64,000 nucleotides of DNA. It comes from Mytilus californianus (lineage: Eukaryota; Mollusca; Bivalvia; Mytilida; Mytilidae). The stretch lies in NCBI RefSeq assembly GCF_021869535.1, contig NW_026262701.1, positions 46,937,278 to 47,001,277 of the forward strand. The letters run 5' to 3'. Positions 14,701-25,075 of the stretch are shown piece after piece. The position numbers and the translations under genes were made by a program. Numbering within the stretch: position 1 is the stretch's first letter; every line of letters begins with the position of its first letter. Under the pieces are notes generated by a model. That model had not been told where the DNA came from. It did no database searches and saw only the letters and a program-made list of their open reading frames with translations.

Positions 14701-16173
14701 TTAAATATGTGGTCTAAAGAAGGCATATGATATACTAGACCTTTTCAAAATGCATGAGATAATAAATATCTTAAGATAACGATATTGTCTTCATTTGCTA
14801 ATCTTTAAAGATTTAAAGAAGATAAAAAATCGTGATTTTCTTGATATTCTAAATTAAAGCACAACCAAACGCACTCAGTGTTTATAATATTTTCCTATAT
14901 TTTTACAATTGATAATATGAAATATTTTTTTCAGCATTTTTATTGCATGGAGGAACACAAATAGCTTTGTTTCTGTGGCAACCAAATCCAGACAACCAAA
15001 TTCTGTTTTACGTATTTGCAGCATTGTGGGGAATGGGTGATGCAGTTATTCAAACACAAATTAATGGTATAATATTCATGTTTTCAAAACGGAAAACTAA
15101 ATATGAATAAAAGTATATGTCAACTAAACGTCAATAAGACAGCAACCAAAAAAAAAAACAAAACAAACACACACACACAAAAATCAAAGGACATCTATAC
15201 AATTTTTTTTTCTAGTTTGAATATATTAAGTAGATCATCGGCGGAAATAAGATTCATCCAACAATGGGACAAAAACGCACAATGTGTTGCTCATCATACT
15301 GAAAACTTTAGTAAGATATATAACGGATGAGAAAGTATAATTATCTAACCTGCTTGAAGAAAAAGGACGAAAAAATAACAAAACAATTTACACTACAAGC
15401 GAGAGAAATAAAATATTGTTTAAAAAGCAGCACATCCCATGGCAAAGGGTAGTGAAAATTTTTCATTTATGCAGATTTGACATAGTTTCGACAATTCAAT
15501 TACCGTAAAAGTAAGATGGCGATATCCCGATGTTTCTTATTTTGTGGCGCATGACACTGTAAATGTAATCAGATACGCTTGTTATTAAATGCTTAAAGAG
15601 CCAACAATATGATTCAAAAGGAGATGATGTATATATGTCAATGATATAACAAACCAACGACACAAATGACAAGAAGACATCTTTAATCATTTGAGAATCA
15701 TACAATCACAAAAAGGCCTAAACTTTACGGTCTAAACTTTTCATCTGAGAACCCCGCGAACTTTCGATAGCTTTAAATTTTTGATTACCGTACAGTTTCA
15801 GTTGTTTTCATGCTGACTTTACTTTTACATGTCCAATTACTGTTTGATCTATGTAAAAACAACATTATACAATGCCTTCACTAATCTCCACCTATTCAAG
15901 AATTAAAATAAGCTAACTTTTGTTTCAGCGTTGTACGGATATCTCTTCACAAATAATACAGAAGCAGCATTCTCGAACTACAGATTGTGGGAATCGTTAG
16001 GGTTTATTATTGCTTTTGCGTGGAGTGGTTTTTTGGTTACAAAAGTAAAACTTATCCTTTGTTTTGGATTCCTTACACTTGGAATGTCCTGTTATGTATT
16101 GGCAGAAATTCAGGACCGTCGGAAAAAGAAAGGTGATTTCCAACTAAATGCAACCCAGAAGACACCTTTGTAA
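5196..16173 (+). CDS. unc93a: unc-93 homolog A-like multipass membrane protein (six coding exons)
   Basis: Joined coding exons are 5196-5730, 6840-6988, 12594-12833, 14519-14654, 14935-15066 and 15929-16173. They total 1437 nt, or 478 residues plus stop, close to the ~457 residues of vertebrate UNC93A. All five introns are GT-AG and phases match at every join. Family hallmarks visible are LKNVLVVSIGFMFLFTSFQSL near the N-terminus, LGLGAA-like and LWSAKCAYLT segments, SQIWGNLISS across exons 1-2, YTK|SYISCAIGI across exons 3-4, and NYRLWESLGFIIAF in the last exon. About twelve hydrophobic segments can be counted. The loop encoded by exon 2 has NTT and NNS sequons, suggesting a glycosylated extracellular loop. 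The family belongs to the MFS-like transporters; transport substrate is not settled. The start ATG at 5196 has a good context (AAAGAATGG). The frame is open back to the acceptor at 5160, so a small upstream coding exon is possible. Confidence 0.93.
5731..6839 (+). other. unc93a-like intron 1
   Basis: GT-AG intron of 1109 bp. It holds AT-rich sequence with small open frames (for example 6081-6332) that carry no recognisable domain. Confidence 0.8.
6840..6988 (+). CDS. unc93a: unc93a-like exon 2
   Basis: Acceptor TATATTTAG ends at 6839 and the donor GTTTGT starts at 6989. The exon completes SQIWGNLISSTVF, then a cysteine-containing loop with two N-glycosylation sequons, and ends in phase 0 at DDTK. 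Reading through the donor gives only a short tail and a stop, which supports splicing. Confidence 0.88.
7430..7560 (+). repeat. Interspersed repeat fragment (CATTTCGTCTACAAAAGACTC family)
   Basis: The segment GCGCATTTCGTCTACAAAAG, followed by ACTCACCAGTGACGCTC and AAGTTGAAGAACATCGAGG, resembles the segment at 17120-17260 (TTTCGTCTACTTACGACTC, AAGTTGAGGAGCAATG). The two are diverged members of one family. This one abuts the reverse-transcriptase relic that follows and may be part of the same element. Confidence 0.6.
7573..8152 (+). pseudogene. Retrotransposon reverse-transcriptase C-terminal relic
   Basis: Two overlapping frames in intron 2 encode consecutive parts of one protein. The first (7602-7967) contains CHFLGLDIFI, then YDKR-like and NYQFLDGEVPLSPSYGVYIS, then QLVRFARVC. 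The second, entered by a frameshift near 7880, contains FYHRYKDIIRKYKS and RYSYDTVVRPLKM and stops at 8150-8152. This arrangement is the C-terminal part of a retroelement reverse transcriptase widely repeated in molluscs. Penelope-like or non-LTR origin cannot be decided from the fragment. The catalytic fingers and palm are absent, so this is a 5'-truncated dead copy. Confidence 0.75.
8153..8529 (+). repeat. Probable 3' flank of the retroelement relic
   Basis: Directly follows the relic's stop codon. It has no coding content of its own that I can support and is probably the element's 3' untranslated part. The 3' boundary is not visible. Confidence 0.4.
8530..8967. repeat. Direct repeat pair (8530-8626 and 8870-8967)
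   Basis: Two ~97-bp copies share AACACTGTTTTCTC, GACATCAGAAATGATGGAGA, TCTGAAACAATAAATC and TGGATATT with scattered differences, separated by ~243 bp. They could be terminal repeats of a small element or a simple duplication; no open frame lies between them. Confidence 0.7.
8985..9240 (-). repeat. Interspersed repeat (CTCCGGGTGC family)
   Basis: The segment with CGCCTCCGGGTGCTGGATTT, TCTCGCTGTGTAGAAGACCC and GGTCGGGTTGTTGTCTCTTT recurs at 24945-25075 and, in the opposite orientation, at 44660-44815. No coding function is supported. Confidence 0.7.
9560..9967 (-). pseudogene. Second decayed reverse-transcriptase tail
   Basis: Minus-strand frames read LHTKIYDRR, then FSFLSIKIPFVSLHG, and farther on a fragment LHNFCGHHDELVKRYEMS. 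These line up in order with the C-terminal region of the same class of retroelement protein as at 7573-8152, in the opposite orientation and much more decayed. Several stops and frame changes interrupt it. The assignment rests on motif order only. Confidence 0.45.
10065..10188. repeat. ~63-bp tandem duplication
   Basis: Two copies share TTTCTATCATCTTCTCTTTG and GAATTATGTAGGTGTGTATG. The duplicated open frame there is a by-product. Confidence 0.8.
10190..11559. other. Intron 2 sequence without recognised content
   Basis: AT-rich intronic DNA with no coding or repeat structure that I can support, apart from scattered short homopolymers. Confidence 0.5.
11560..12240 (+). repeat. ~140-bp diverged tandem repeat, about 5 units
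   Basis: Units are recognised by GAATGATTGTAAGNTG-type starts at 11634, 11771, 11917, 12056 and 12200, each followed by a TTTGACCTTGACCTCATTTT-like stretch. Spacing is 137-146 bp. The same family runs on the opposite strand at 21400-22140 and forward at 36640-37195. Confidence 0.8.
12348..12531 (+). repeat. 46-bp minisatellite, 4 copies, just upstream of exon 3
   Basis: Units beginning CTCTGTAACGGCGTTTAAGA and containing TCAGACACCGGCTCGATATA repeat every 46 bp. The last copy ends about 60 bp before the exon 3 acceptor, so the array sits where the branch point and upstream splicing signals would normally lie. Confidence 0.9.
12594..12833 (+). CDS. unc93a: unc93a-like exon 3
   Basis: The acceptor TTACAG ends at 12593 and the donor GTATTA starts at 12834. 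Exactly 80 codons in phase 0 encode VYTLCGIYVG and a membrane segment, a lysine-rich cytosolic loop with LSTFKHWWG, then a segment ending ITGDYTK. Confidence 0.92.
12965..13830 (+). repeat. Old ~430-bp direct duplication in intron 3
   Basis: The segment around 13150-13385 (TTAATTATATGAAAATAA, AAGCATTGAAATTTACACAC, AAGTCATA) is matched at 13569-13798 by TTAATTATATCAAAATAA, AAGCATTGAAATTAACACAC and AAGTCATA. Weaker similarity extends upstream of each copy. Divergence is high, so the duplication is old. Confidence 0.7.
14519..14654 (+). CDS. unc93a: unc93a-like exon 4
   Basis: Acceptor CACTTTCAG ends at 14518 and donor GTAAGA begins at 14655. The exon encodes SYISCAIGIWNVGYVMICYG and the following segment up to HAPFFLL, ending in phase 1. 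Confidence 0.92.
14935..15066 (+). CDS. unc93a: unc93a-like exon 5
   Basis: A T-rich tract and TTTTCAG end at 14934 and the donor GTATAA begins at 15067. With the split codon it reads AFLLHGGTQIALFLW and later ALWGMGDAVIQTQIN, typical of the second half of UNC93 proteins. This exon is not apparent as a long open frame because it is short and starts mid-codon. Confidence 0.9.
15067..15928 (+). other. unc93a-like intron 5
   Basis: GT-AG intron of 862 bp with poly-A and (CA)n simple sequence near 15150-15180. No gene seen. Confidence 0.75.
15929..16173 (+). CDS. unc93a: unc93a-like exon 6 (last coding exon)
   Basis: Acceptor TTTGTTTCAG ends at 15928. The exon reads ALYGYLFTNNTEAAFSNYRL, a segment LGFIIAFAWSGFLV, the last membrane segment and a basic tail (DRRKKK), then stop TAA at 16171-16173. 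Confidence 0.93.
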
Positions 16174-17751
16174 AAGTTCCATTGTTTAGTTGGTATATTG
16201 TTTGTAATATTGTTGATCTGTACATAACTGATGTGGTGCTATTTATTTTGATTTTATTTATTTAAAACAGATTGATAGTCATTCAACTTGCATTTTATAT
16301 CACAATGATTATAGTGTGTATATATTATGTAATTTTATGTAAATATATTTGTAATCATTTAATGTGAATGAATAACATATATATGCATTTAATTTGAATT
16401 CATTGATTGATTTTTTAAGGACGATAACAATGTTAAAGAGAGTTTTGATCTTTTAAAGTTATAGATATAGTATTATTTGAAAAGAAATTCCAATAAACGT
16501 TGATTTATGACCTTAAATACATCACCATGGTAAACAAGAAAAGGTAAAGTTTGTATTGAAAAATTGAGTCTTGCTTTCTTCATTATTCGAATCGGCGAAA
16601 ATGGGTTTTTAATGTTACATCGTACTCGAAAGACTGTTCTATGGCATAAAAATCTAAAGGCCTAAGATATTAGAAATATATAACGATTCTACAGAAAAAG
16701 AAAAATCAAAAGCGCATGTGAACACACACTGAGAGTGTGAAGTTTCAGGATTTCATTTTACACTCTGATAGCATTGAAAATTATTAAGTCATGTATACTC
16801 AATCAAGAATAAATGGAAACTGACATGTATATTCTGGTAAAGGTACGTACTTTAGAGTTATTTTAAATGTTTTATTATCTTCCGTATACATATGCCTGCC
16901 CCGATTATTTTAAAACAATAGATTTACCATATAATTCTAGGTTTGATAGACGATTGAGAATTGACCTCTATACGGTTTTTGCTTTATTGTTTTGTAGGGG
17001 TGCAGTATCATTGACGAATGTCTTAATCGCCTTTTAATGATATTTAGGAAGTTCTTCGCCTACACAGAATGACACTTTTTCTATACCATTTCGAAATCTC
17101 ATCACCTATACCAAGTTAATAATTTAGGACGCCAGATGTTTCGTCTACTTACGACTCATCAGATGAGCTCGAATCATAACAGTAAGAAGGTCAACTCAAT
17201 TACGAAGTTGAGGAGCAATGAAAATACAAAGATCCAAAAAGGGGATGACAGATCTGGATACGGTACGGATATCTATGCCTTGGGAAAAAATAATTTCAAC
17301 ATTCCATTAACAGTGAATTGATGGGAAATGGCCGTTTCAATGATATCAAAGGTTAACACAAGAGTGATAACCACTAGGCTGATTGATTGTGATTGTCTTA
17401 CGCCACCTCTGCACAAAAAAGATTTATCACTGCGATCACCCACTAGACTGAAATGTAGCTTCAGATTTATTTACACTGTTTCATCAAAATTTCCTCATGA
17501 TAAGCATTATACAAACCCAGGTCAAATAAATACATATCCTGTAACGGTACGTTTTTAAAATACTAATCAATATTGTCAGTAATACAGTAATAGACATATT
17601 GTGTAGCGTCAAAACCATCACCAATAATGCGGAGAGGCGTGACCATATGACGTCTATTTACATCATTCAACCCCAGACTGACGTCACTCGCCATATAAAG
17701 AGATCCGTAAAGTTATGATTCACCCCGGACGTAGTCTAATCAAACCACTCA
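16174..17751. other. 3' flank of unc93a-like gene, no other gene
   Basis: Contains the presumed 3' UTR, then AT-rich DNA. At 17120-17260 lies a member of the TTTCGTCTAC repeat family also seen at 7430-7560. The short open frames at 17136-17558 fall in and after this repeat and are not supported as genes. Confidence 0.5.
16492..16497 (+). promoter_or_regulatory. Candidate polyadenylation signal for unc93a-like gene
   Basis: AATAAA lies 319 bp after the stop codon in AT-rich sequence. It is the first canonical hexamer I notice downstream, so a ~0.3-kb 3' UTR is plausible. Confidence 0.5.
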
Positions 17752-18052
17752 AATTTGGTTGTGCTTTTAACTATTCAGTTCATCGGATACCCATATTTGG
17801 TTGTGCTTTTAACTATTCAGTTCATCGGATACCCATATTTGGTTATGCTTTCAACTATTCAGTTCATCGGATACCCATATTTGGTTGTGCTTTTAACTAT
17901 TCATTTCATCGGATACTCATATTTGGTTGTGCTTTTAACTATTCAATTCATCGGATACCCATATTTGGTTGTGCTTTTAACTATTCAGTTCATCGGATAC
18001 CATATTTGGTTGTGCTTTTAACTATTCAGTTCATCAGATACCCATATTTGGA
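17752..18052 (+). repeat. 42-bp minisatellite, about 7 copies
   Basis: The unit ATTTGGTTGTGCTTTTAACT followed by ATTCAGTTCATCGGATACCC and AT is tandemly repeated with few substitutions; one unit lacks a base. As 42 is a multiple of three, long frames arise in two registers, one with a 14-residue repeat (FGCAFNYSVHRIPI). Near-identity of the units indicates recent expansion. Confidence 0.93.
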
Positions 18053-18059
18053 CGCGTGT

Positions 18060-19212
18060 TGTTCATCCTCAAGATGACCCACACGGGACAAGCACAATTA
18101 TTATTCACACAATGACTGGAATAAAAAACATTATATATAAAAAAAATAAAAGATGCCACCAGATAAAACAATAACTCGTCATGCTCATTCAGTCGACATA
18201 AAAACAAAATTACCTGAAATTACAACCAAGAAAAGCAACCAATAAACTCTAGCATTTTTTTCAATTCCTAATGATTTTGAAACAAAAGTGTTTCCTTGTC
18301 CATGTTATGAAGAAAAGAATTTTTCGAGATTTCTTAAAAAGCCTATAATCACTGTATTGGCCGATGAATTTAGATTAATTCAAAACACACACGACATTCT
18401 TATTAATCAAGAGCAGGGGAATGACAATTTCTTCATAAAGATGTTAGACATTTTTCTCAAAAAAATACAACTACCATAGGTTAGTGTACTCGGAATCCAC
18501 TGTCTGAAGTTAATGTGGTGGAAATAGTGTTACATACAATGTAGTAGCTTAATCAACATCCGTGGCTATAATTTAATAACTATGTACCAAAAGATCAAAA
18601 ATACAAGTGCATGTGGAATATCATCATCTGAGTGATACCGGGCAAGTTATGTCCGTTAACGATTTATTTTAGCCGAGAAAAAAAAATTCTGTAATGCTCA
18701 TTCCTATTGATTATAAATTTTCGTTCCGTTTGAGATATTTTTGCTGACGTTTTGACCCTTTGACGTAGAAAGTTACTTACAAATATAAGTTTTTCGCACT
18801 TGTGTAATGCCTACTTCGCTTGATTTTATTAGCTGTTTGGTATATATTCATATCATTAAAAGTAAAAGTAAAAAGATTCAAGTTTTGAGCAATTTTTGTA
18901 GGAAGCTTTTCCTTTCACATTGCTTCAGAATATCAGTTTTCCGTTGACAACAAAACCTTACTTATTCAGAAGTTGGATAGGGATGGCATTTGTTAAAAAT
19001 ATCCGTATCTTGAAATTACTATTCTTACTCGACTAATGATCAGATGTAATTTCCCTTCCGTATCAACTCTTTCCCGACCTGCAAATATAAATTGAAAACA
19101 TATTAAACCATCTTTTGAATCGAATATTTTTCCCAAATAATTGTACACATCAATGGTTTCTTCCGGTAGAAGATTTGCATTGTATAAGCAATACCCTCAG
19201 AATGTGGACGTG
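18060..19212. other. AT-rich non-coding DNA, no gene seen
   Basis: No feature recognised beyond short chance frames such as 18288-18479. Confidence 0.5.
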
Positions 19213-19690
19213 TAACACTGGACACTTTTAATTTGCAAAACACTCATTTGCAAATCCGCCGCCGCCTCTCCTTAGAGCTACAGTGTCGTGTATATAACCA
19301 AAATGTGCGAAATTACATGGGATTCAATAAATTCATTGCTTTTCTGCTGTTTTTATTATATATATTTTTTTATTTGATTTAGAAAAACATGGGATTTTCA
19401 ATATCCCATGGGATAAGGCAAATCCCATGGGATTGACCATTATCCCATGGGATTTTGGTTAAATCCCATAGGATTTTTTTGGGTCCCATGGGATAATTGT
19501 AGTCCCATGGGATATTTGTTGTCCCATGGGACAAAAAAAATCCCATGGGACTATAATTATCCCATGGGATTTTTAATATCCCATGGGACAAAATAAAATC
19601 CAATTAATCCTATGGGATTCAAATTATAAATATACAGTAATGTGTATGTTACAATGAATTCTGTTTCGTAGTAAATTGTTTTAAGATGAA
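19213..19690 (+). repeat. Palindrome-array repeat (CCATGGG family), copy 1
   Basis: Opens with AACACTGGACACTTTTAATT, then a GC-rich patch CCGCCGCCGCCTCTCC. An array at about 19388-19620 follows, in which ATCCCATGGGAT-type palindromes recur about eleven times at ~20-bp spacing between A/T-rich spacers. It closes with AATATACAGTAATGTGTATG. The whole unit is present in reverse complement at 43126-43560, including the same variant palindrome CCTATGGGAT. No transposase is encoded. Confidence 0.88.
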
Positions 19691-21399
19691 TCTTTTAAGT
19701 TGAATATCTTTTTTTCCTTGGAAATGTTAATGCAATTATATTGTTCTATAACTGTTCAAAACTAAACTTTTAAACAACAAAGCAGATAATGTAAGTATCA
19801 ATATATGTTTATTTATGAATTCTAGAATATTTTTTTGAAACACAATTTTTTCCCATTTGGAATCAATGAAAACTCCATTATTAGGCTTAATATACTAGTA
19901 GCTTTTTACATAAATCTAATTTTTTTTCAGGATATCCCTCCATCCAAAAAATTAATAGTTTCTTATCATCCAGCATTGTGTGATCATACTGTATAGTCAA
20001 CTTTTTGGCCATTCAGCACAGAACATTGTCATTATTGTGGTTTTAATATCTTTCGATATTTAATAGAACTTCGATTCATTGACTGAGTGATGAAAATAAT
20101 AACTGATCTGACTTTTGTCTTTGAATTTATTCTGGTCTTGTTTCTGTGTTTTCTCCTTTTATTCTAAGTGATGAAAATCAATCCTTCTGAAAAAGAACCA
20201 ATAAAATCCGAAGTTATGCATTATAAAAAATTGTTTGCATACATGTAGCAATAACATATGATTTTCAATAAAAATAGCTATGCGGTATGGATTTTACTAA
20301 TTGTTGAAGGTTGTCCAGTGTCATCAGTTGCTTACCTCCTACATCCTTTGGTCTCTGATGGAGAGTTGTCAAATTAGCAATATACCACATCTTCCTATTC
20401 TAATATTATATAACAATCAATTTATGTATTCTTCTTTATAACATTTGGGTATTTTCCCCAGTTATATATATATATATATATAGATCAATGTTAAAACTTT
20501 AGGCAATTACAATAACATTCCATTTTTCACAAGAATTTGCAATATATTATACAAAACGCCAACAATAGAAACAGCACTTCTTTAAGCTTCTGAAGTTCTG
20601 AAAGAGTTCCACTTGTGTTTTATTTCAATGAGAAAATACCTTGAATTCTTTTGACATGTTGGAAATTATAACATTGATACAAAAAATTATATTGTTTTGT
20701 TTCTTCTTATTTTTGTGTTGTTCGGTTGCTGTCTCATTTTTATATATGGTTGTTCATATATCCTAAATCTTCTTTTTGTTAATACTTAATTATTAATAGT
20801 AAAAATGGGATATTTTTTATTTTGATAATCTCAAAACATTATTATTCTATCAAATAACTTATTTCCAAGTTCACAAAACACCAATGTGTCAGATATTAAT
20901 TTTAAGACATTAATAAACAACATCAACAAGCAGTTGACAGGATGTCATGCAAAAATCTCACTAATATTAAACTTTCACAAAAACTCCATACTCAGTGAGT
21001 ACTATTAAAGTTCTTAGTACAGGACAAATTCCTAGTACAGGACACCATGCCTGGCAAACACTAGCATGTGTCAATGTCTAGTCAATCATGTCATCAGGCT
21101 CAAAATCTTAGTTTAGCACTGAATTTAAAAGTTCACCACATAATGAACATGTGTATGAAATTCAACTTCATGGTAAGCTATGTACCTTAACCTAAAACTT
21201 TAACCTAAGAATGTACTATAATTTCACATTATGACATTTCTATGTTCAGTGATCCATAAAATCATGGTAAAAACAGTAAATGTGGTGTATAATGTATAAA
21301 CAAGAGTGCACACGCTGAAATGTTGCGCCTTCTTTTAAGTTTACTAATCATTGATATCATGTTGATAGAGTCCTAAATATAAAGCTTTACTACAACTAT
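19691..21399. other. AT-rich non-coding DNA with repeat scraps
   Basis: A short reverse-strand scrap of the GATGTGGTATGATTGCCAAT family lies at about 20345-20400, and a (TA)n run at 20463-20482. No gene seen. Confidence 0.5.
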
Positions 21400-22140
21400 C
21401 ACATAAACTCAACATGATCCAAGAAAATGAATTCAAGGTCATATAAACCCGACAAGAAATACATGTTCACCTTACTATCATTCAATATACTAAATACAGT
21501 TGACCTATTGCTTATAGTTTCTAAGAAGCAGACTTAACCAAGAAGACTAAACATTGACCAATGAACCATGGAAATGAGGTGAAAATCTGATGAACCATGC
21601 CAGGCAGACATGTACAGCTTACAATCCTTCCATACAACACATATAGTTGACCTATTGCTTATAGATTAAGAAAAACAGACCAAAACACAAAAACTTAACA
21701 CTGAGCAATAAACCGTGAAAATGTCAAATAAAACCTGCGAGACTGACATGTACATCATAAAATGTTTCCATACACCAAATATAGTTGACCTATTGCATTT
21801 AGTATTAGAAAAAAAGACCTAAACTCAAAAAATTAACTTTGACTACTGAACCATTAAAATGAGGTCAAGGTCAGCTGACACCTGCCAGCTAGACATGTAC
21901 AACTTACAATCATTCCATACACCAAATATAGTAGACCTACTGCATACAGTATAAGAAAAACAGACCAAAACACAAAAAAATTAACTATAACCACTGAACC
22001 ATGAAAATGAGGTCAAGGTCAGATGACAACTGCCAGTTGGTCATGTGCACCTTACAGTCCTTCCATACACCGAATATACTAGACCTATTGCTTATAGTAT
22101 CTGAGATATGGACTTGACCACCAAAACTTAACCTTAAATA
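21400..22140 (-). repeat. ~146-bp tandem repeat, about 5 units (reverse orientation)
   Basis: Reverse-complement members of the family at 11560-12240. Successive units carry CTTACAATCCTTCCATACA-like and AATATAGTTGACCTATTGC-like segments at ~146-bp spacing, with ATGAAAATGAGGTCAAGGTC between them. Confidence 0.8.
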
Positions 22141-22141
22141 T

Positions 22142-22520
22142 AAAAAAGAAGATGTGGTATGATTGCCAATGAGACAACTCTCCACAAGAGACCAAATGAC
22201 ACAGAAATTAACAACTATAGGTCACTGTACGGCCTTCAACAATGAGCAAAGCCCATACCGCACAGTCAGCTATAAAAGGCCCCGAAATGACAATGTAAAA
22301 CAATTCAAACGAGAAAACTAACGGCCTAATTTATGTACAAAAAATGAACGAAAAACAAATATGTAACACATAAACAAACAACAACCACTGAATTACAGGC
22401 TCCTGACTTGGGACAGGCACATACATACAGAATGTGGCGGGGTTAAACACGTTAGCGGGATCCCAACCCTCCCCCTAACCTGGGACAGTGGTGTAACAGT
22501 ACAACATAAGAATGAACTAT
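22142..22520 (+). repeat. Interspersed repeat (GATGTGGTATGATTGCCAAT family)
   Basis: Contains GATGTGGTATGATTGCCAAT, GAGACAACTCTCCACAAGAG, GGCTCCTGACTTGGGACAGG and CTAACCTGGGACAGTGGTGT. Related segments occur at 39095-39552 and 41354-41640 (one copy split by an insertion), and as fragments at 20345, 35770 and 41900. It is non-coding. Confidence 0.75.
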
Positions 22521-22528
22521 AATAAAAT

Positions 22529-23284
22529 GCTTCGCTGAGCGCAGCCTGATACGACCGCAGAGGTCGATCCCTGAACAGTTGGGGCAAGTTTGGACACAAT
22601 ATTCAAGCTTGATACTGTCTGAATTTGGATTGTGATCAAATTTTTGACACAAAATAAATGTGGTCAAAGATCTTAAAAATCTATTGCGCAATACTTTCAA
22701 TTGAAGATTTCTTCTTGAAACTTTTCAAAAAATTTGAAATTTCAAAAATATTGAAGAAAAAAAATTGTGAAAAAAATCCCCCCCCCCCTTGGAGTAATTA
22801 CCCCCAAACTCAATCCAAGCCTTTCCTTTGAGGTATGGAACCTTGTAGTACAATTTTAGAGAGATCCATACACTTAAACACAAGTTATTGTCTAGAAACT
22901 AGAAAATTGCTTGTTTTTGACCCCTTTTTTTCCCCTTATTCCTGCATGTTTGGGGCAATTACCCCCAAACTCAATCCCAGCCTTCCCTTTGTGATATGGA
23001 ACCTTATGGTACAATTTCAGTGAGATCCATACACTTACACACAAGTAATTGTCCGGAAACTACAAAAATGCTTGTTTTTGGCCCCTAATTCCTAAACTGT
23101 TGGTACCATAACCCCCAAAACTAATCACAACTTTCCTTTTGTGGTATTGAACCTTCTTGTAAAATTTCATAGAGATCCATTCACTTAAACTAAAGTTATT
23201 GTCCGGAAACCAAATGTGTCTTCGGACGACGACAACGACAACATCATAGCATTATACGAACCCCAAAAAAATGTTTGCGGTCGA
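22529..23284 (+). mobile_element. ACGACCGC-terminated element, short copy (756 bp)
   Basis: Starts GCTTCGCTGAGCGCAGCCTG followed by ATACGACCGCAGAGGTCGA, and ends TTTGCGGTCGA. The flanks are ATAAAAT (22522-22528) and ATAAAAA (23285-23291), a 7-bp target duplication with one mismatch. The interior has one unit of a 35-bp repeat (TATTGCGCAATACT) and about three reverse-strand units of a ~160-bp repeat at 22800-23215. The same ends bound a 2248-bp copy at 57974-60221 in reverse orientation. There is no transposase, so it would need enzymes from elsewhere. Confidence 0.8.
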
Positions 23285-23646
23285 ATAAAAATCAGTTGAA
23301 AGAGGCTTAACTCATCAGATAGATAAAAATACAAATACTACAAATACAAGTGGACGTGGCCGGGTACTTGTACATCCAAACAACAAAAAGACACTAAGTA
23401 CAGATCTGAGAGTACTCGCAGTTACTGACAGCTAGTTCAAAGCAACTAACAACTAATAAAAAAAAACATGCATCTAAGACTAAGTTCTTGTTCACTGATC
23501 CATGAAATGAGGTCTAGGTCAAGTGAAAACTCTCTGACGAGCATGAGGACCTTGCAAGGTACGCACATACCAAATATAGTTATCCTATTACTCATAATAA
23601 GAGAGAAATTAACATTACAAAAAATCTGAACCTTTTTTTTCAAGTA

Positions 23647-23838
23647 CTGTGGATTCATTATTATTCGTTGGATACCAATTTTCGTGGAATTCGTGAATAC
23701 AGGTGAACCACAAAATTAAATGTTCAACGAATAACAAAATTTCTATAGGCTTGTATGCAGATTTCGGCAAAACCACGAAATTAAATTTCCACGAACATGT
23801 AAGTTTTCCTAAATCCACGAAAATAAATGAATCCACAG
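23647..23838. mobile_element. TA-flanked MITE (192 bp)
   Basis: Inverted ends CTGTGGATTCATT and AATGAATCCACAG are flanked by TA on both sides (23645-23646, 23839-23840), as for Tc1/mariner-type insertions. It lies inside a diverged unit of the ~146-bp repeat family. It is non-coding. Confidence 0.8.
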
Positions 23839-24099
23839 TAGTCACTGAATCATGAAAATGAGGTCAAGGACAATGGACATGTGACAGACAGAATTCATAT
23901 CATGAGGCATCTATATACAAAGTATGAAGCATCCAGGTCTTCCACCTTCTAAAATATAAAGCTTTTAGGAAGTTAGCTAATGCCACCGCCGGATCACTAT
24001 CCCTATGTCGAGCTTTCTGCGACAGGCTCGACAAAAATACATGAACATTTTAAAGTACTAAATTTTGAGTATATACATGTAAAACCACAAGTTACTAAC

Positions 24100-24944
24100 T
24101 GAAGTTCATGGTGAACTGTAACCAAAAACTTTAAGTGAATACAATTTAGAGAAAGACAGATGAATGCACAAACACTATCAAAACAGAGCATAAAACTTAC
24201 CTAACAAGATGTTTTACATTTATTCTTCAGGAGCAGGAAAATTGAAGTGTTTCTTTTCTTTCTCTGCCCTCCATGATATAAACTTCAAATTCATTCATGC
24301 AAAATATGAAAATCTGCAAAAGTAGGACCTTGTATATCAGCTTATCCACATTTTGACTTTTGAACTACATTGTTCTTTTCATCTTGCTGGCAACCTAAAC
24401 ATAAAAAAAATGATAAACACATAATTCTGGATAAACTTCGTGTATTTATTTTTGTTGGTACAAACAATTTTTTCCAACTTTAAAAAAAAACATCATCATT
24501 AAAAAGGACGCCATACTAACCTCCGAAATATTTAAACAAACCAAAATTAATACTTGATTAAGATCTTGTCATAAATGTATAGCATGGATACCTCTTATTT
24601 TTGAAGACCTGGCATATGTCTATTGCATACTTATATTCCTTTGTACAAGAGTATGCATATTAATATTAAAGATTGATTCTGAGGACTTTAAAATCAAAGA
24701 GGTAGTGCCATTATCCCCTGAACTCATTACACTATACAATGCCATAAGGCTACTCCAATGCAAGTTGTATGCCAATCTTTAACATGTTTAATTAGCATGA
24801 TTAATTTAAGTTTCATAACTCCATGTGTACACTTTAAGAATCTTACAATATTTTTTATTCTGATTTTCAGAACTTATTGTGAGGTTTTTATTAATGCGAC
24901 TGAGAGCTGTATTGCATTCTTATATCTAATACATATTTATGAGC
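24100..24944. other. AT-rich non-coding DNA, no gene seen
   Basis: Short chance frames only. Confidence 0.5.
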
Positions 24945-25075
24945 TAAAGACTACCTCCGGGTGCGTGATTTTCTCGCCACGTTGAAGACCTGTTAGTGGC
25001 CTTCGGCTGTTGTCTGCTCTTTGGTTGGGTTGTTGTCTCTTTGACATATTCCCCATTTCCATTTTCAATTTTATG
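24945..25075 (-). repeat. Interspersed repeat (CTCCGGGTGC family), second copy
   Basis: Shares ACCTCCGGGTGCGTGATTTT, TCTCGCCACGTTGAAGACC and GGTTGGGTTGTTGTCTCTTT with 8985-9240. Confidence 0.7.

Noticed and set aside
17715-18077. Two long overlapping frames with 14-residue repeats
   Set aside because: They are produced by the 42-bp minisatellite in two registers, with no start context, domain or splice partner.
19388-19620. Regular repeats with ~20-bp spacing considered as a CRISPR array
   Set aside because: The repeats are 12-bp palindromes with A/T-rich, non-unique spacers in eukaryotic DNA. There are no cas genes, and a second inverted copy carries the same spacers.
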